Below, piece after piece: positions 11,088-23,400 of a DNA stretch of 64,000 nucleotides. The notes beneath the pieces are model-generated. The model had not been told where the DNA came from, searched no databases, and worked only from the letters and a program-made list of their open reading frames with translations. A program made the position numbers and the translations under genes. Numbering within the stretch: position 1 is the stretch's first letter; each line of letters starts with the position of its first letter. Source of the DNA: Echinarachnius parma (taxonomy: Eukaryota > Echinodermata > Echinoidea > Clypeasteroida > Echinarachniidae); assembly GCA_037951105.1 (NCBI GenBank), contig JBAMJV010001385.1:62001-126000 (forward strand). The letters run 5' to 3'.

Positions 11088-12117
11088 GAATTCTCATCAG
11101 TGGCTCGATCAGCTTGAGCCCGGCCTAAAAAGACGAAGACTACCGGTAACCAGTTAAACCTGCACCTGCTGACCTTTTGTCTTGTCGCTATTGGTCCCTT
11201 GATATATTCTGATTGTTTCCTTTCATTATCCAGGCAATCCCTCGAGTTCTGCATCAGGACAAGAGGCTCTTTGTAATTCAGTCATAGTATAACTGGTCAC
11301 CAGCAATACAATTCCCAAGATGATCCAGGACGATCCAGTACGCAATTTGGCTGATGACCGACTAAACTATGACTGAATTTCAAAGGGCCCATTGTCACGA
11401 TGCCTATAATCAGAACTCAAGGGATTGACAGGATAACGAAAGGAAACAATAAGAATATCTCTGGGGACCAATAGCAACTGGACAATAGGTCTGCAGGTGC
11501 AAAATGGTTGAACTAAACTGGGCTCCAAAAGAAACTTATCACTTCTTCAGAGCGAAACACATTAAAATCCAAAGCATAACAAGTAATCATAATTGGGCAT
11601 AGAATAGATATAATACTCCTTAGCAAGCTCATCTAAAAAAATTATGTTTGCTTTAGTCAACAATGAATAAAATAGGGTGAAATCGCAAGAGGTCATTTTT
11701 CAAAAATCACAGAAACTGCTCGCTTTCCGGGCACAGCGCTCGGTACGGACAATAGCCAGTCTAGTGGTTACATAACCCGCTTTGAAGTTGAATGAATAGC
11801 TATTGGAAGTTCTGAATAGACCGCCTTTCGTGGAGGTTCGCAGCGAGCAGTTTCTGTGACTTTTGAAAAGTGACCTGTACTGATTCCATGACATTTTTCT
11901 CTTTTTTGGCAAAAGCAAACTTGTAATTTTTGAGATATGCTTCATAAGGAGAATAATAGCTTATCTGTGTCTAAATATAAATCAATTTGGTGCTATGGAT
12001 TTTAGTGAGCGTCGCTCTGAAAAAGTGATAAGTTTCTTTTGGAGCCCAGTTTAGTTACCGGTAGTCTTTGTCTTTTTATGCTAGGCTCAAGTTGAGCTAC
12101 TGATGAGAATTCGGAAC
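11088..12117. mobile_element. Nested fold-back element, four levels of inverted repeats
   Basis: Outer arms about 11091-11145 and 12054-12115 (GAATTCTCATCAG ends). Inside: a palindrome at about 11145-11520; a second pair at 11521-11544 and 12023-12046; and a third pair at 11690-11722 and 11843-11876. The matching site in copy 2 (about 14220-14235) is uninterrupted. Confidence 0.75.
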
Positions 12118-12674
12118 AATATGTTTAAATGTAATCTAAAGTTAATCTTATTGTAGCTTTCATATTGATGTATAGGGTTGTAGGGTTTCGTAACTAGGCT
12201 AGTTTGTGCACACTTCATAACACTGGGCCAGTGCGTATTTCGCACCGTGTGCAGGGCGTTCGCAAGATATCACCGAGCGTCTATTTTTTCGAATCTGAAC
12301 CAAGGATGATAAGCGGGTGAACTAATCAAAAGGGGACGAACGCGACCCGATAATAGGCTGAAGGTCACACTGTACGAATTATCATTGATTATGTAACGCG
12401 TTATAATGGATTTGTACGATGGTTGTTATGTAGACGGTATAATTATGTTACGCGTAATTATGAATTTGTACATTTTATAATGTTATAGGCAGTATGTTAC
12501 GCATAATTATTATACTGTATGAATAATGATACAGGCGGAAGGGGTGATTATTAAAGTAGCACAATCCATTAAAAGTATACATGACTAAAATGTCATGGGG
12601 AACATTTTTCCGACATTAGTGTATCGATTGTGTCGTTATTGTCATGATGAATATGAAATTATTAAATAAACTAT

Positions 12675-13550
12675 ACTTCGCACAAAAAGTTCCGCAATCG
12701 AGGTTTGCGCATTAATAACTTTCATATTACGTTATTACCATTCATAGATTTGGTATCATTGTAAAGCGTGAATTCTCCCCTTTACATTGATATAACATTT
12801 GCTATGAATATTTTATCATGGAATGTGCATTACATCCGAATGTAGGGCAAAGTCAAAAGTGAAATGTTGCAAAATGCACTGATTTTGTCAACAGTGTGCC
12901 CTCCTTTTGTTTGGGGAATAAAACGTGGCTTGAATGGGGTTGAGGCGGTCATGCATGAATGTCAATGGTGTATTATCATTTGCGTTGAAGTATGAAAAGT
13001 GTCTTTATGATTTTGGATTCATTTTGGAGAACACCGGCTTCGAATTGGCCGATTGAGCGGGCTTTTTAGACATTCGATAAACGAGGCATCTTTAACATGG
13101 ACAAATTACCACTCAGTAAAATTAAGAACTGACCAAACCCAATCATTATTGAAGGCACATTTAATTGCCCAAACAACAGAATAATTCATTATTGTATTCA
13201 TGACCACTTCAAAATCATTCCAAACATTCCCTCCTCCAGAGGAAATGTCAATAAGCCATTGACATTCATGCATGATCGCCTTAACATCATTCAAAACACA
13301 ACTTAATCTCCCAATAAAATGAGAGATTACTGTTGACCAAATTAGTGCATTTTGCAACATTTCACTTTTGACTTTGCCCTACATTTTGATGTAATGCACA
13401 TTCCATGATAAAATATTCATAGCAAATGTTATATCAATGTAAAGGGGAGAATTCACGCTTTCCAATGATACCAAATTTATGAATGGTAATAACGTAATAG
13501 AAAAGTTATTAATGCGCAAACCTCGATTGCGGAACTTTTTGTGCGAAGTT
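12675..13550. mobile_element. Fold-back element with about 210-bp terminal inverted repeats
   Basis: Starts ACTTCGCACAAAAAGTTCCG and ends in its inverse; arms 12675-12890 and about 13335-13550. A second inner pair around AATGTCAATGG (about 12905-12970 and 13250-13330) extends the pairing. Copy 1 (near 10548) reads straight through, so this is an insertion of about 876 bp with a TA-like target. Confidence 0.8.
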
Positions 13551-13790
13551 CAGTTGCCTTGCATGACACGGGCGAATCACTTCTACAAGAATGGTCCAGG
13601 TGTAATTATATTATAAACAAAATGGCCGGTATTCTACTAAATTTATCAACTTAGGCTAGACTAAAAAAGAACCAGTTAAACCAGTTCACACAAATGGAAT
13701 TTAACAATCACATTGATGGTTGTCATGCACAACTTCTGATTGTTCCTTGTCATTTATATAGACATCCAGACAATGGAATGATTGACATCA

Positions 13791-13994
13791 CAGTGGCGTA
13801 GCGACGGGGGGGGGGGGCATGGGAGCACTTGCCCCCGCCCCCCCCCCCCCCATAATTTAAAGGAAAACAAACAATATGAAACATAAGGGGACATTTTTTG
13901 AAGAAAAAAAAAAAATACATAAGGTGTGCCACAAAAATGTTTTGCGTGCCCCCGCCCCCGCACCCCCCATCAGTCCGACCACGCTACTCCACTG
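13791..13994. mobile_element. CAGTGGCGTAGC MITE, complete
   Basis: 204 bp; ends CAGTGGCGTAGC and the inverse GCTACTCCACTG. Contains pairing G and C homopolymer runs at 13806-13850. Present at the same place in both tandem copies, so it predates that duplication. Further pieces lie at 16255-16365, 30570-30628 and 32200-32270. Confidence 0.75.
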
Positions 13995-14449
13995 CTTGAT
14001 ATTTCAATGACATGGTTTAGCATGTATCCAGTATTATACTGTCCTTTTAGTCAGAGGACATAATATTATTATTGACCTGTTAAACAATAGGGTATATCTC
14101 TGGTGGTACATGACAACAATCAATGTGCTGGTAAAATGCCACTGGGGTGAAATGGCTTTTTACTGGTTAGTGGTAATTTATGTAGATTTAGTCCAGCCTA
14201 AGTTGATCAATTTAGTACAATACCACCCAATAAGTTTAAATATAATCTAAAGTTAATTTTATTATAGCTTTCGTATTGATGTAGGGTTGTGGGGTTTCGT
14301 AACTAGGCTAGTTTGTGCACATTTCATAGTGCACACTTAAAGTGGGACAAACGGTCAAAGCAGGATGCTGCAAAAACCGACAAAATTCTTAACTTTATAC
14401 AAAGAAAATTCTACTCTTGCTCGAGGAAAATGTAAGAAAACTTGTATAA

Positions 14450-14677
14450 AGCCCAGCGCACACAGAGCCGACTCGATCCGATCGGACTTGTTTTCAGTCA
14501 GGCTAGAGGCAATTTCGCTCAGTCGGAGCCGATTCCACATGTTAAATCGGCCTCGAATGACCTCCGACTGGCTCCCGATTGGCAAAATCGGAGTGATGAT
14601 GGGGCAAATGAAAGCATACTGAGCCGATCCGACTGAAAACCGGGTCGAGTCGGCTCTGTGTGAGTTGCGCCGAGCGC
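14450..14677. mobile_element. GAGCCGACTCG palindromic MITE, copy 1
   Basis: Inverted ends GAGCCGACTCGATCCGAT and ATCCGACTGA...GAGTCGGCTC. Same family as 60638-60865 and 63084-63312. ORFs on both strands here are consequences of the palindrome. Confidence 0.8.
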
Positions 14678-14963
14678 TGTAGTGCAACCTCCTCTCGAAT
14701 ATGCTAATCATGGAACCCCGGAACAAAACAAAGAACAAGGACACCCTTCAAAGGCAGCTAGATTCGTCAAGGGTTCACTTCTATCCCAAGGCCCCCCGTA
14801 GCTACGCGCCTCTCTTCTTCTTCTATAAATGTCCATACAAGCACCCTTTTCTCGAAGTGAGCTAGAGCCGTGCCAGGTCCTCCTGAATCCTGGACATCCA
14901 GCCCCCGCAGAGTCGGGCAGCTGAAGTGCGCTCGAGATTCTCTCTGTTTAAAAATTTAAAAAA

Positions 14964-15415
14964 TATAGGATTTCTCGGTCAGTCGTAAGTTGGCCACACG
15001 AATTCATTGTGTGTGCATTCGATTTCGCCTATTTTGTCACCGCAGCTGTATTTTGCAGTTCAAATTCGTGTGTTAGCATTCGAATTCATTATAACGATCA
15101 TTCGAAAACATTTTGTTTGCATTCGATTTCAAACTTGTTTCTATTTCGTAAAATTGTCATTCAATTTAAAGCGAGAAAATTCGTGATTACGTAATACCGC
15201 CTTCCGTGAAATTCGTTGGCGAAATTGAATGCAAATAGCGTGTTTTTTAAATTAAATGCTAAAAGTGGTAAATCACTTGACCGAAGAGCTAAATCGTATG
15301 AACAAAATGCAATTTTGAACCACAATTGCAAGCCTTCAGCTCAATTTCGCGAAATTGAATGACACGCTTATCAAAACGAATGAGAAGCTTACGAAATTGG
15401 CCGAGAAAACCTATA
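14964..15415. mobile_element. MITE with TATAGGATTTCTCGGTCA ends, copy 1
   Basis: About 450 bp with short inverted ends and many GAATTCGAAT/ATTGAATG-like internal motifs. An inverted copy lies at 28980-29422 in the last P450 intron. Confidence 0.75.
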
Positions 15416-15509
15416 ATATATTATTATTTACACGTGTACACAAAAAAAGCATATACATGTACTAACATACAAATAAACACAGGAATATACAAACGAGCCA
15501 CAATTAACT

Positions 15510-15680
15510 AAAAAGACTAACTAACTAACTAACTAACTTACTTACTTACTTACTTACTTACTAACGAACTAAATAACTAACTCACTGACTAACTTACTAA
15601 CTAATGAACTAAATAACTAACTCACTGACTAACTTACTAACTAATTAACTAAAAAACTAACTCACTGAATAACTTAGTAT
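15510..15680. repeat. (CTAA)n/(CTTA)n microsatellite grading into a minisatellite
   Basis: Tetranucleotide runs at 15510-15562, then units of about 50 bp containing GAACTAAATAACTAACTCAC. Confidence 0.85.
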
Positions 15681-15886
15681 AACTAATCAAAATACTGATT
15701 CTTTTCAACCCTCTAAAACATTTGGGCTTCATCATTGGTCAATTTCTTACTGCATCTGACATTATAGTAATGATAACCTACGAGACACATCGCTGTCGTT
15801 CTTTTATGGTAGGAAATTGATGAATGGCGGCAACATTTCGATTGCCAAACAAATAAATGTATTGTTCAATCATGGTTGTGTACAGG

Positions 15887-16220
15887 CTAAGGGGCCTTGC
15901 AAAGTAAAAAAAATTCCAACCATCGAAATAAGATTTGGAAGTGGGTGGGTGGGTCCAGGGCCATTTTGGATAAATATTAACAAAAATGGAAAACCCCACC
16001 CAAAATAAAGATTTAGGGTAAACAAAACTGCACTTCACTCGTCTAAAATCATATAATGACCTTTAAAAAGTAATTATATGATTTGAGTTTTCTGTCCATG
16101 TCGGAGATGGATTTCCAAAACAAAAAGAAGTTTGGATAGGGGGGGTGGGTGGGTGGGGTGAGCTCTATCAAAATCGTATTTGGATGTTTGGAATGTTCTT
16201 AACTTTGCAAGGCCCCTAAG
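15887..16220. mobile_element. MITE with GCTAAGGGGCCTTGCAAAGT ends
   Basis: Inverted arms 15887-15940 and about 16160-16220, each running into a GTGGGTGGGTGG tract. Confidence 0.7.
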
Positions 16221-16647
16221 CATAACCATAAGAAATACAAACATAATGGGAACAATTTTGAAACAAATTTTGAATTTTGAAAAAAAAAAATACATAAGGT
16301 GTGCTCCCCCAATCATGTGTGTGTCCTACAGTCGGTCCAAACACACACCACTAGGCTGGACCTCTGGATTATGAAGCGTATATCCTAGCTTCCTGTTATT
16401 CGAATCGCTCTGACATTGAGGCATTTTGTTGGGTCAGAGAAACTGGACCGCTGACCTTGGTCAATGCCAGGAAGACAAATAATATTGTATCATGGTCAAC
16501 GAATGAAACAACATCTCCCACGCAATAGGAAACGATACTTGGGATTGTTTATCGTAATAATTAGTCGCAGTAGGCGTACGTATAGCGGATGTGTAAGCAA
16601 ACTTTAGTGACCTGCTGGACATCTAGGCCGAGGACATCGTCAGATCA

Positions 16648-16814
16648 TGGCCCCGCTTGCAGAAAGATATACAATCGATTGTAAGTTACAATTCATCGTA
16701 AGTCAGAAAAGTTGGGTATTTCAACCAATCAGATTTGTGCATTAAGAACACATGATCTGACTTACAATTAATTGTAACTTACAATCGATTGTATCTCTTT
16801 CTGCAGCGGGGCCC
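16648..16814. mobile_element. Palindromic MITE with GGCCCCGCTTGCAG ends
   Basis: About 167 bp; arms of about 50 bp (ACAATCGATTGTAAGTTACA) pair across a short centre. Lies about 220 bp upstream of the P450 promoter. Confidence 0.8.
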
Positions 16815-17033
16815 ATGAAGCATGGCCCTTTGTATGAGAGGCGCTTTGTGTAAAAATAAAACATGCAATAATATGTTTGATTATTTGCTACATGTATACC
16901 CTACAGAGTGAAAGGGTGCGTAGGGTAGCGGATGTGTGTTTCGTTCCCTATAATAATATGAGAGCGGTTTGTGTTTTGACGGAGTGAGAATTATCGCGGC
17001 GACACTATACGATATCATATAGGACCACGGGCC

Positions 17034-17040
17034 TATAAAA
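17034..17040 (+). promoter_or_regulatory. Probable TATA box of the P450 gene
   Basis: TATAAAA lies 63 nt upstream of the ATG, implying transcription start near 17062-17068 and a 5' UTR of about 30 nt. The start context ATCAACATGG is good. Confidence 0.6.
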
Positions 17041-17096
17041 TGATCCTGCAACTGCAGTGACACTACAGACTGCTCTACCGGGTAACTGAAATCAAC

Positions 17097-17469
17097 ATGG
17101 CGTTCTTATACCAGTTCGAGGATAGTTTGGCGATTCCGTCTTTCCTAGCAATTTCTCTGGCAGTCCTTGTATTCGCATTCCTTCATCTCAAAGGCAACAA
17201 GAGGCAGCTGTATTACCCACCCGGTCCTCGAGGCATCCCGTTCGTGGGAAACCTCAGTTTAATTTTCCGTAAATCACGACTACACGAAATCGTCTATGAA
17301 TGGACGAATACATTCGGTCCCATATTCTCCTTCCGCGTGCTTGGCGAAAGAATCTATGTTCTCAGCGACAAAGCGCTAATCCGTGAAGCGTTCGAGAAGC
17401 TTCCTCACATCAGCCACAAGAGCCGCAGCCTTGCTTTACACGCTGCTCTAACGGGAAGAACCAACAACG
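17097..17469 (+). CDS. P450 exon 1
   Basis: Codons 1-124 plus one base. Anchor helix, PPGP hinge and the A-helix to B-C region. Donor ACG|GTAAGA, phase 1. Confidence 0.9.
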
Positions 17470-20400
17470 GTAAGAAGCTTCCATCTCAAAACTAAAGCTT
17501 TAAAGGGATAGTATACTTTTGCTCCAACAGAATGTTTGTGTCTTAAACGTGTAAGTTATAGAGTACAGAAGCCATGACGTCATAAAAAACACTTTTTTAG
17601 AATTTTCAAATTTGGACTTCATTTTCAGAAAGAGCATAACAAATAATGTCCAAATACTGAAAATAAAAGGTATAGGTTACGTATTGGCTGAGATATGCCC
17701 ATCCGAATGAATTTTACTTCAATGGGCAATTAGTATTATAGTGCACTGGTTCATAAATTTATGAACCAGTGCACTATAACACTGATTGCCTATTGACAAA
17801 AAAAAATCATTCGGATGGGCATATCTCAGCCAATACAAAACCTATTCCTATGACTTTCAGTATTTGGACATTATTTGTTATGCTCTTTCTGAAAATGAAG
17901 TCCAAATTTGAACATTCTAAAAAAATAATTTAAAACATCATTTATGACATCACACTTCACCACTCTATAGAAAAAAATAACAGTTATAATTCAATGATGC
18001 TTGAATGGTAGAACAACTTACAGCTAAGTATTTAAGAAGCCTGTTATCATTTTAAAAGAATATCCGTTAAAACACAAAAGGCGCTTTCTAAAAACATATT
18101 AGATTCAACCATTTTCCATTCAAAATAATTGCGAATGTGATGATCTGTTAAAATAATGATTCAATAGAGATCATCAACAACTGTTTAAAAACTTCTTTGG
18201 TTAATTCTTTGAAAAGTGTATGCATTGTATTTATAAATGTGGGATCCAAATTTATTCCAATTGGATAATATTAGTGATTTTCAGCTGTTTCTCAACCGAT
18301 TCTGATCAGATAAAGTTTGTTTTATCTTTAAAAACACAGGCTCTTCAAAGTACATGTATTACATTTAGCTTTTCATTACCGCACAAATTACAGGGTACCA
18401 CCACCCAAAAATAATATTCTTATTAAAGAAAGGTAACATCTTTAGTATTCCATTCCATCAATAAGTTCACAAAAATATGTTTCCAGAAAAATATATATAA
18501 TTGGAAACGCATCACCATTCTAAAGCATGCGTTCATGCTGTCTGAATTGCGTAGACTGCGATGGGTGCGGTGAATTGCGATGTGCATGCAGAGCGAACGA
18601 ATCACCCGGGAATCTATTGTCTACAAACGTGCGCGTGAATAGCATTGGCGCACTCGCAAATGGTTGGCCCGTATGGAACCAGGAAATAGCAGTGGTTCCG
18701 TAAGTGGTGGAAATTAATTGCTTTGTTTATGAATTACACAACCCTTTGCAAAATGTTGGGTATATATTTGATATCACAAAATGGTACCAAAACATATAAT
18801 AATGTGTTGTTCTTTGCCTGGTGGTCCCCTTTAATTATTTCTCGAAGCGCTCTCTAACCAAAACTAAATTATCCCTTTGAAATGTAGATCGGTGTTTCTC
18901 CTAGATTACAACTCTCGTGCGTTTTGACTATGTCAGCCAATACTCAGTTTTATTGTTTCATAGTGCTGACGTCTAGTGAGTTTTAGTTGACTTCGTTAAT
19001 TAGTTCCTGCACATGCACATTTTTACATAATACAGTAACATTAACTTATACGTTCTAGGATTTAAGTTTGTGAAATAATGACAATTTTCCATTCTACATT
19101 ATGTTTCAATACAAAATCATGATATCGCAAATTTCTGATGGTATTGTTATTTTCTGGTCAGGTATCACATTCTCAAATGATTCGGTGTGGAGGGAACAAC
19201 GCAATTTCTTCATGGACCACTTCGGCAAAAGGGACAATGCTGGTGAAAAGAGGCAAGCATATACCATAATACTTTTATTTTTCAGAAATCAAAACCCTCT
19301 CTTCCAAACATGTCAAAATAAAACAAAGCACAATGTAGTGTTAAAAATGCCTTACAATTAATTATCTATATTGACATGATTGAGAGAAACGTCATTCATC
19401 AACTTAAATATAGCGCCCGTCTTGTAAAGACATTTTTTAGTTCAGTAAAATATTCCAAAAACCACAACTATTTACATTAAGTTGGCGAAATGACACAGTG
19501 ATACAGAATTCAAATTATTTAAAAAACAAAAAAACAATTGATTTTAGGACTAACTTTCATGCTCATTCCCTTATTATTCTTTATTATGTTTCATAGATTG
19601 AGTTTTGTTATTTTATTATTAAGTTAAAGGTAAACTTGAATCCGGGAAAGAGAGTACAGTTTTGGTCAAACTGAATTTTAGTTACCAAAACCTGCACAAT
19701 TACATTACAAACTAATAGTTATAACTCCACCATGCTCGAAAGGAATACAAAATTACAAATGACTAAGTAAAAAGCCTGTTATCATTTTTAAAAGAGCCGT
19801 TGACACGCAAGAGGGCGATCTCTTAATAACACTCATCGGTTTCAACCATTTTAAATAAAATAGTGTGCATGTGATGATTTGTTGAAATAGTGATTAGATA
19901 GAGAGATAATCAACAACTGTTTAAAAACCTCTTTTGTAAATTTTTGAAAAGAGGAAGCATTTTATAAATTTGTTTAACGGCTGGTTCAAAATGATCGAAT
20001 TATTGTGGGGCCCCACAATTATTACAAATGGTTATATTTATGGATATTTCAGCCATTTCTGAACCGATTTTGATCAAATAAAGTTTATTCTGTCATTAAA
20101 ATTGTATGCTCTGTTTTTCATTATCTCACAAAAACATTATTTTGTGTAGCGCCCTTTATACCAAAACTCAACAATCTCTTTAATCGACAATTCATCAACA
20201 ATATGATCGAATCAATTTCATTGTGATCAACCAAGATAAATGTAACATTTGGTTAGTGAATATCAAGTACAAGCACTAAATACAATAAAAGGGTCTGCAA
20301 ATGATAAACATATTAAAATGGTCGTAGCAACCGTTTATTATTTCGAGCTATAAAGTCAATATATTTTTGATTTTGTATACATATATTTTTGTATATAATT

Positions 20401-23400
20401 CCATTTTATATAATGCCATTAAAAAATATTTCCAAGTCTTAATATTATCTGGCTTGCTCTAAAATTGTATTTCCTTTCATAATAGGACAATGATCTCACA
20501 ACTTTTGAATTTTAGCTTGTAAAATGTAGTCATTATATTTAAGTCCCCAATGAAAACAACCACAGAATTTGGGGAAAACTAATTCATAAAATCTCTATTT
20601 TAAATCGATCATATTGACAATTAATGGATCTAGTACTTAAAAAGTTGCCACATTCATACATTGTCAACCAATTGATCTAACATTTATTATCGTAGTCTGA
20701 TATATCCACTCAGTGATGTGTAAACATTATCATGATGAATGAACATCATTTTATGCCCCATTTATGACAAGGAATTGGCGATATTTTAATCGCTCTTTGT
20801 TGACTAGCTGATGAAATACTCCTGTGTTTTCTTGCAAATTTCATTATAACTATGATATATGGTATAGTTTTAAAACATGATGCTATCCACGTTCGTCGTT
20901 TTCAGGTTCGATGGCATAATAAGACGCAATGGCGAACGACTCGTTGCAGAGATCGAGAAACTTTCCGGCTCGAGCTTTGATCCCATGGAGCTCATCACGG
21001 TCTTCACGAGCATGAACATCCTCAAGATGATCACCGGAGTCGACTACGAACCCGACGATGCCGTTCTTCGTGGCATCAATCGACGCATCAATGCTACCGC
21101 CGAGGCCATGGGACCGGCTGCCTTGTTTGCTGTCGGTTTCAATCTGTCGGGCATCACTCCAGTCAGCAGATCGCAGCTCTTTACGGAGACGAAGCACGTG
21201 GACGCATTCCTTCAAAGGGAGATCGCATTGCACAAGGAGAGATTCGATCCGACCAAAGAACCGGAAGATTTCATTGACTGTTACCTGAATGAGATGGAAC
21301 AGCCTTTGTCTGAGGTATGTGTCCCTTTAATCTCATATATTAATACGGGTATCTGCTCTATTTTTGGTATTATGGGGATGATTTAGTTAAGGAAAGAAAA
21401 GGTTAAGGGACGATGCGTGATTTCAAGTTCGGTGTTAAAGGGTACCAACCACCAAAAAATAATATCGTTATAAATGAAAGATAACATCTTTAGTAGTCCA
21501 TTCCATCAACAAGTTCAGAAAAATATGTTTCCAGAAAATATATATTATTGGAAAACGCATCACCATTCTAAGTCATGCATTCATGGCTATGCGTGTACGA
21601 AGACTACCTTTGTCATGTTTGTCCAGAGCGAACGAATCGTCCGGGATTTTATTGTCTCCAAACGTACGTGTGGCGCACTCGCAAATGTTTGGCGCGTACG
21701 GAACCATGAAATAATACTGTTTCGTAAGTGTTGGTAGTTAATTGCATTGTTTATGAATTACACAACCCTTTACAAAATGTTGTGTATCTATTTGATATCA
21801 CAAAATGATACCAAAACATATAATTATATGTCGTTCTTTGCCTGGTGGTCCCTTTTAAGGCCGGTGTTAGTGTTTATTAACACTGAAACCAGCGTTAAAC
21901 ACCGAACTTTAAATCACTCATCGGAAAATTAAACGAGATTTAAATGAAATTTAGATTGAAGTTTAATTATGATTCTACGAAGTATAGGCCTAATATGAGG
22001 AATCAGGTAGGACGCACATCTGTTGCGGCCGAAATAGCACCACATTTTTGTAGACAATAGGTTTTCTATTGATATGCAAATGAGCTCTCGCTCCCCCGTG
22101 TATATATACGCCGCGGTTTCGCGACAACGCCATTTTTCAAAGAAAAGGCTCGCCCAACTCCACAAGGGTACGGGTCTTATTACGCCATAGACGTGATAGA
22201 GTATACGAATCCCTGGCACTCAAAGTGTAAAGAATCTTCGATAAGTTTTACACCCCAGTCAATCCGACGGATAGTAGGGCGGGTACCTGATTCCTCATAT
22301 TAGGCCTATACTTCGTAGAATCATAATTAAACTTCAGTCTAAATTTCATTTAAATCTCGTTTAATTTTCCGATTCTCCTTCGTATGGCCTAATGAATCGG
22401 AATCAGGTAGGACCTTCAAAGCCAGAGTTGGGGAGCTAATACTACGCACGACAGTAACCAGAACTGTCGTGCCCGATAGACGAGTCACGCGGACGGCCAA
22501 ATCAAATCCATTCTAAATCAGTGCCCGTAAGAATACAGGTACCGTACATCAATAATATAGCTTGCACTAATACAGTCATGATGTCCGCGCAAACATATTC
22601 CACGAACGGACAAACGCGACGCGTGCCGTGCGTCCGCGTGATCCTGCATACCTGTACAGTAATCTCGGGATCGAATAATACGATCCTCGGAATAAGGAGC
22701 TAGACCTCCAAATCAAAAAAAAGCTTTATCATCTAAATTGAGCCAATGTATTTCTCTTCCTCTGGTTGTTATCAATCACTGGAGTCGAGAGTGAGGGAGA
22801 GTCTAAACTCAAATATAGAACTACGAGATCTAAGTACGTACACGTGTACCAAATAACCTTTATATTCCAATAAGGAAAAAAGACAGTATGATTCAACAAT
22901 TCCGAATGTTCACGATCCCAACGGAACATGCAGTGCCACTGCACACGGAATCCATACTATTATTTATGTGAGAAAAGCAGTGTTATTCTGCATTATAATG
23001 ATTTTATCCGTACCATCAGTGACAATCACCACTTAACGTTTGGAAGGCCCTAATTTCAGCAAAAGCTCTTTCAGGCGGTTTCTCCGCCTGTCCGTAAGGA
23101 TTGATTAATCCACTTTATACATCTATATCCTCCGACGACCACAGCCCGAGCATACGGAATCAGTCATGAACGGGATAAGACAATAATGCCACTGACCCAA
23201 AACGTATAGTATATTACATATTACAAATGAACGCAATATCACAAAGCGTTCGCCACACAATAGGGCGGCACGATAACAAACGCATCGTTGACTATCAAGG
23301 CGACAAGATTGGCGCCGTACTACCATGCTGCAATTGGATCCAAACATTGTGCAATTAACCTTATGCCATCGACCTACTGATCGTGCTGATGGCCTATGCT

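Larger units (their letters stand above)
9857..12219. repeat. Large tandem duplication, copy 1
   Basis: Core from GGGCGTTCGCAAGAT to CTAGTTTGTGCACA matches copy 2 (12229-14325). Copy 1 carries two private insertions, a palindromic MITE at 9924-10146 and a nested fold-back at 11088-12117, both absent from copy 2. Confidence 0.75.
12229..14325. repeat. Large tandem duplication, copy 2
   Basis: Second copy of the 9857-12219 unit, with its own private insertion (12675-13550) and a complete CAGTGGCGTAGC MITE. Confidence 0.75.

Noticed and set aside
14355-14744. Overlapping ORFs of 60-130 codons
   Set aside because: They lie in a palindromic MITE, which yields similar frames on both strands; no family resemblance. 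The same applies to 60542-60724 and 62970-63245.
20883-21233. Minus-strand ORF antisense to P450 exon 3
   Set aside because: Shadow of a GC-rich coding exon; no domain.
22121-22219. Reading the CpG-rich composite as bacterial contamination or an integron
   Set aside because: No prokaryotic genes, ribosome binding sites or integrase; terminal repeats and host intron context on both sides fit an inserted eukaryotic element better.
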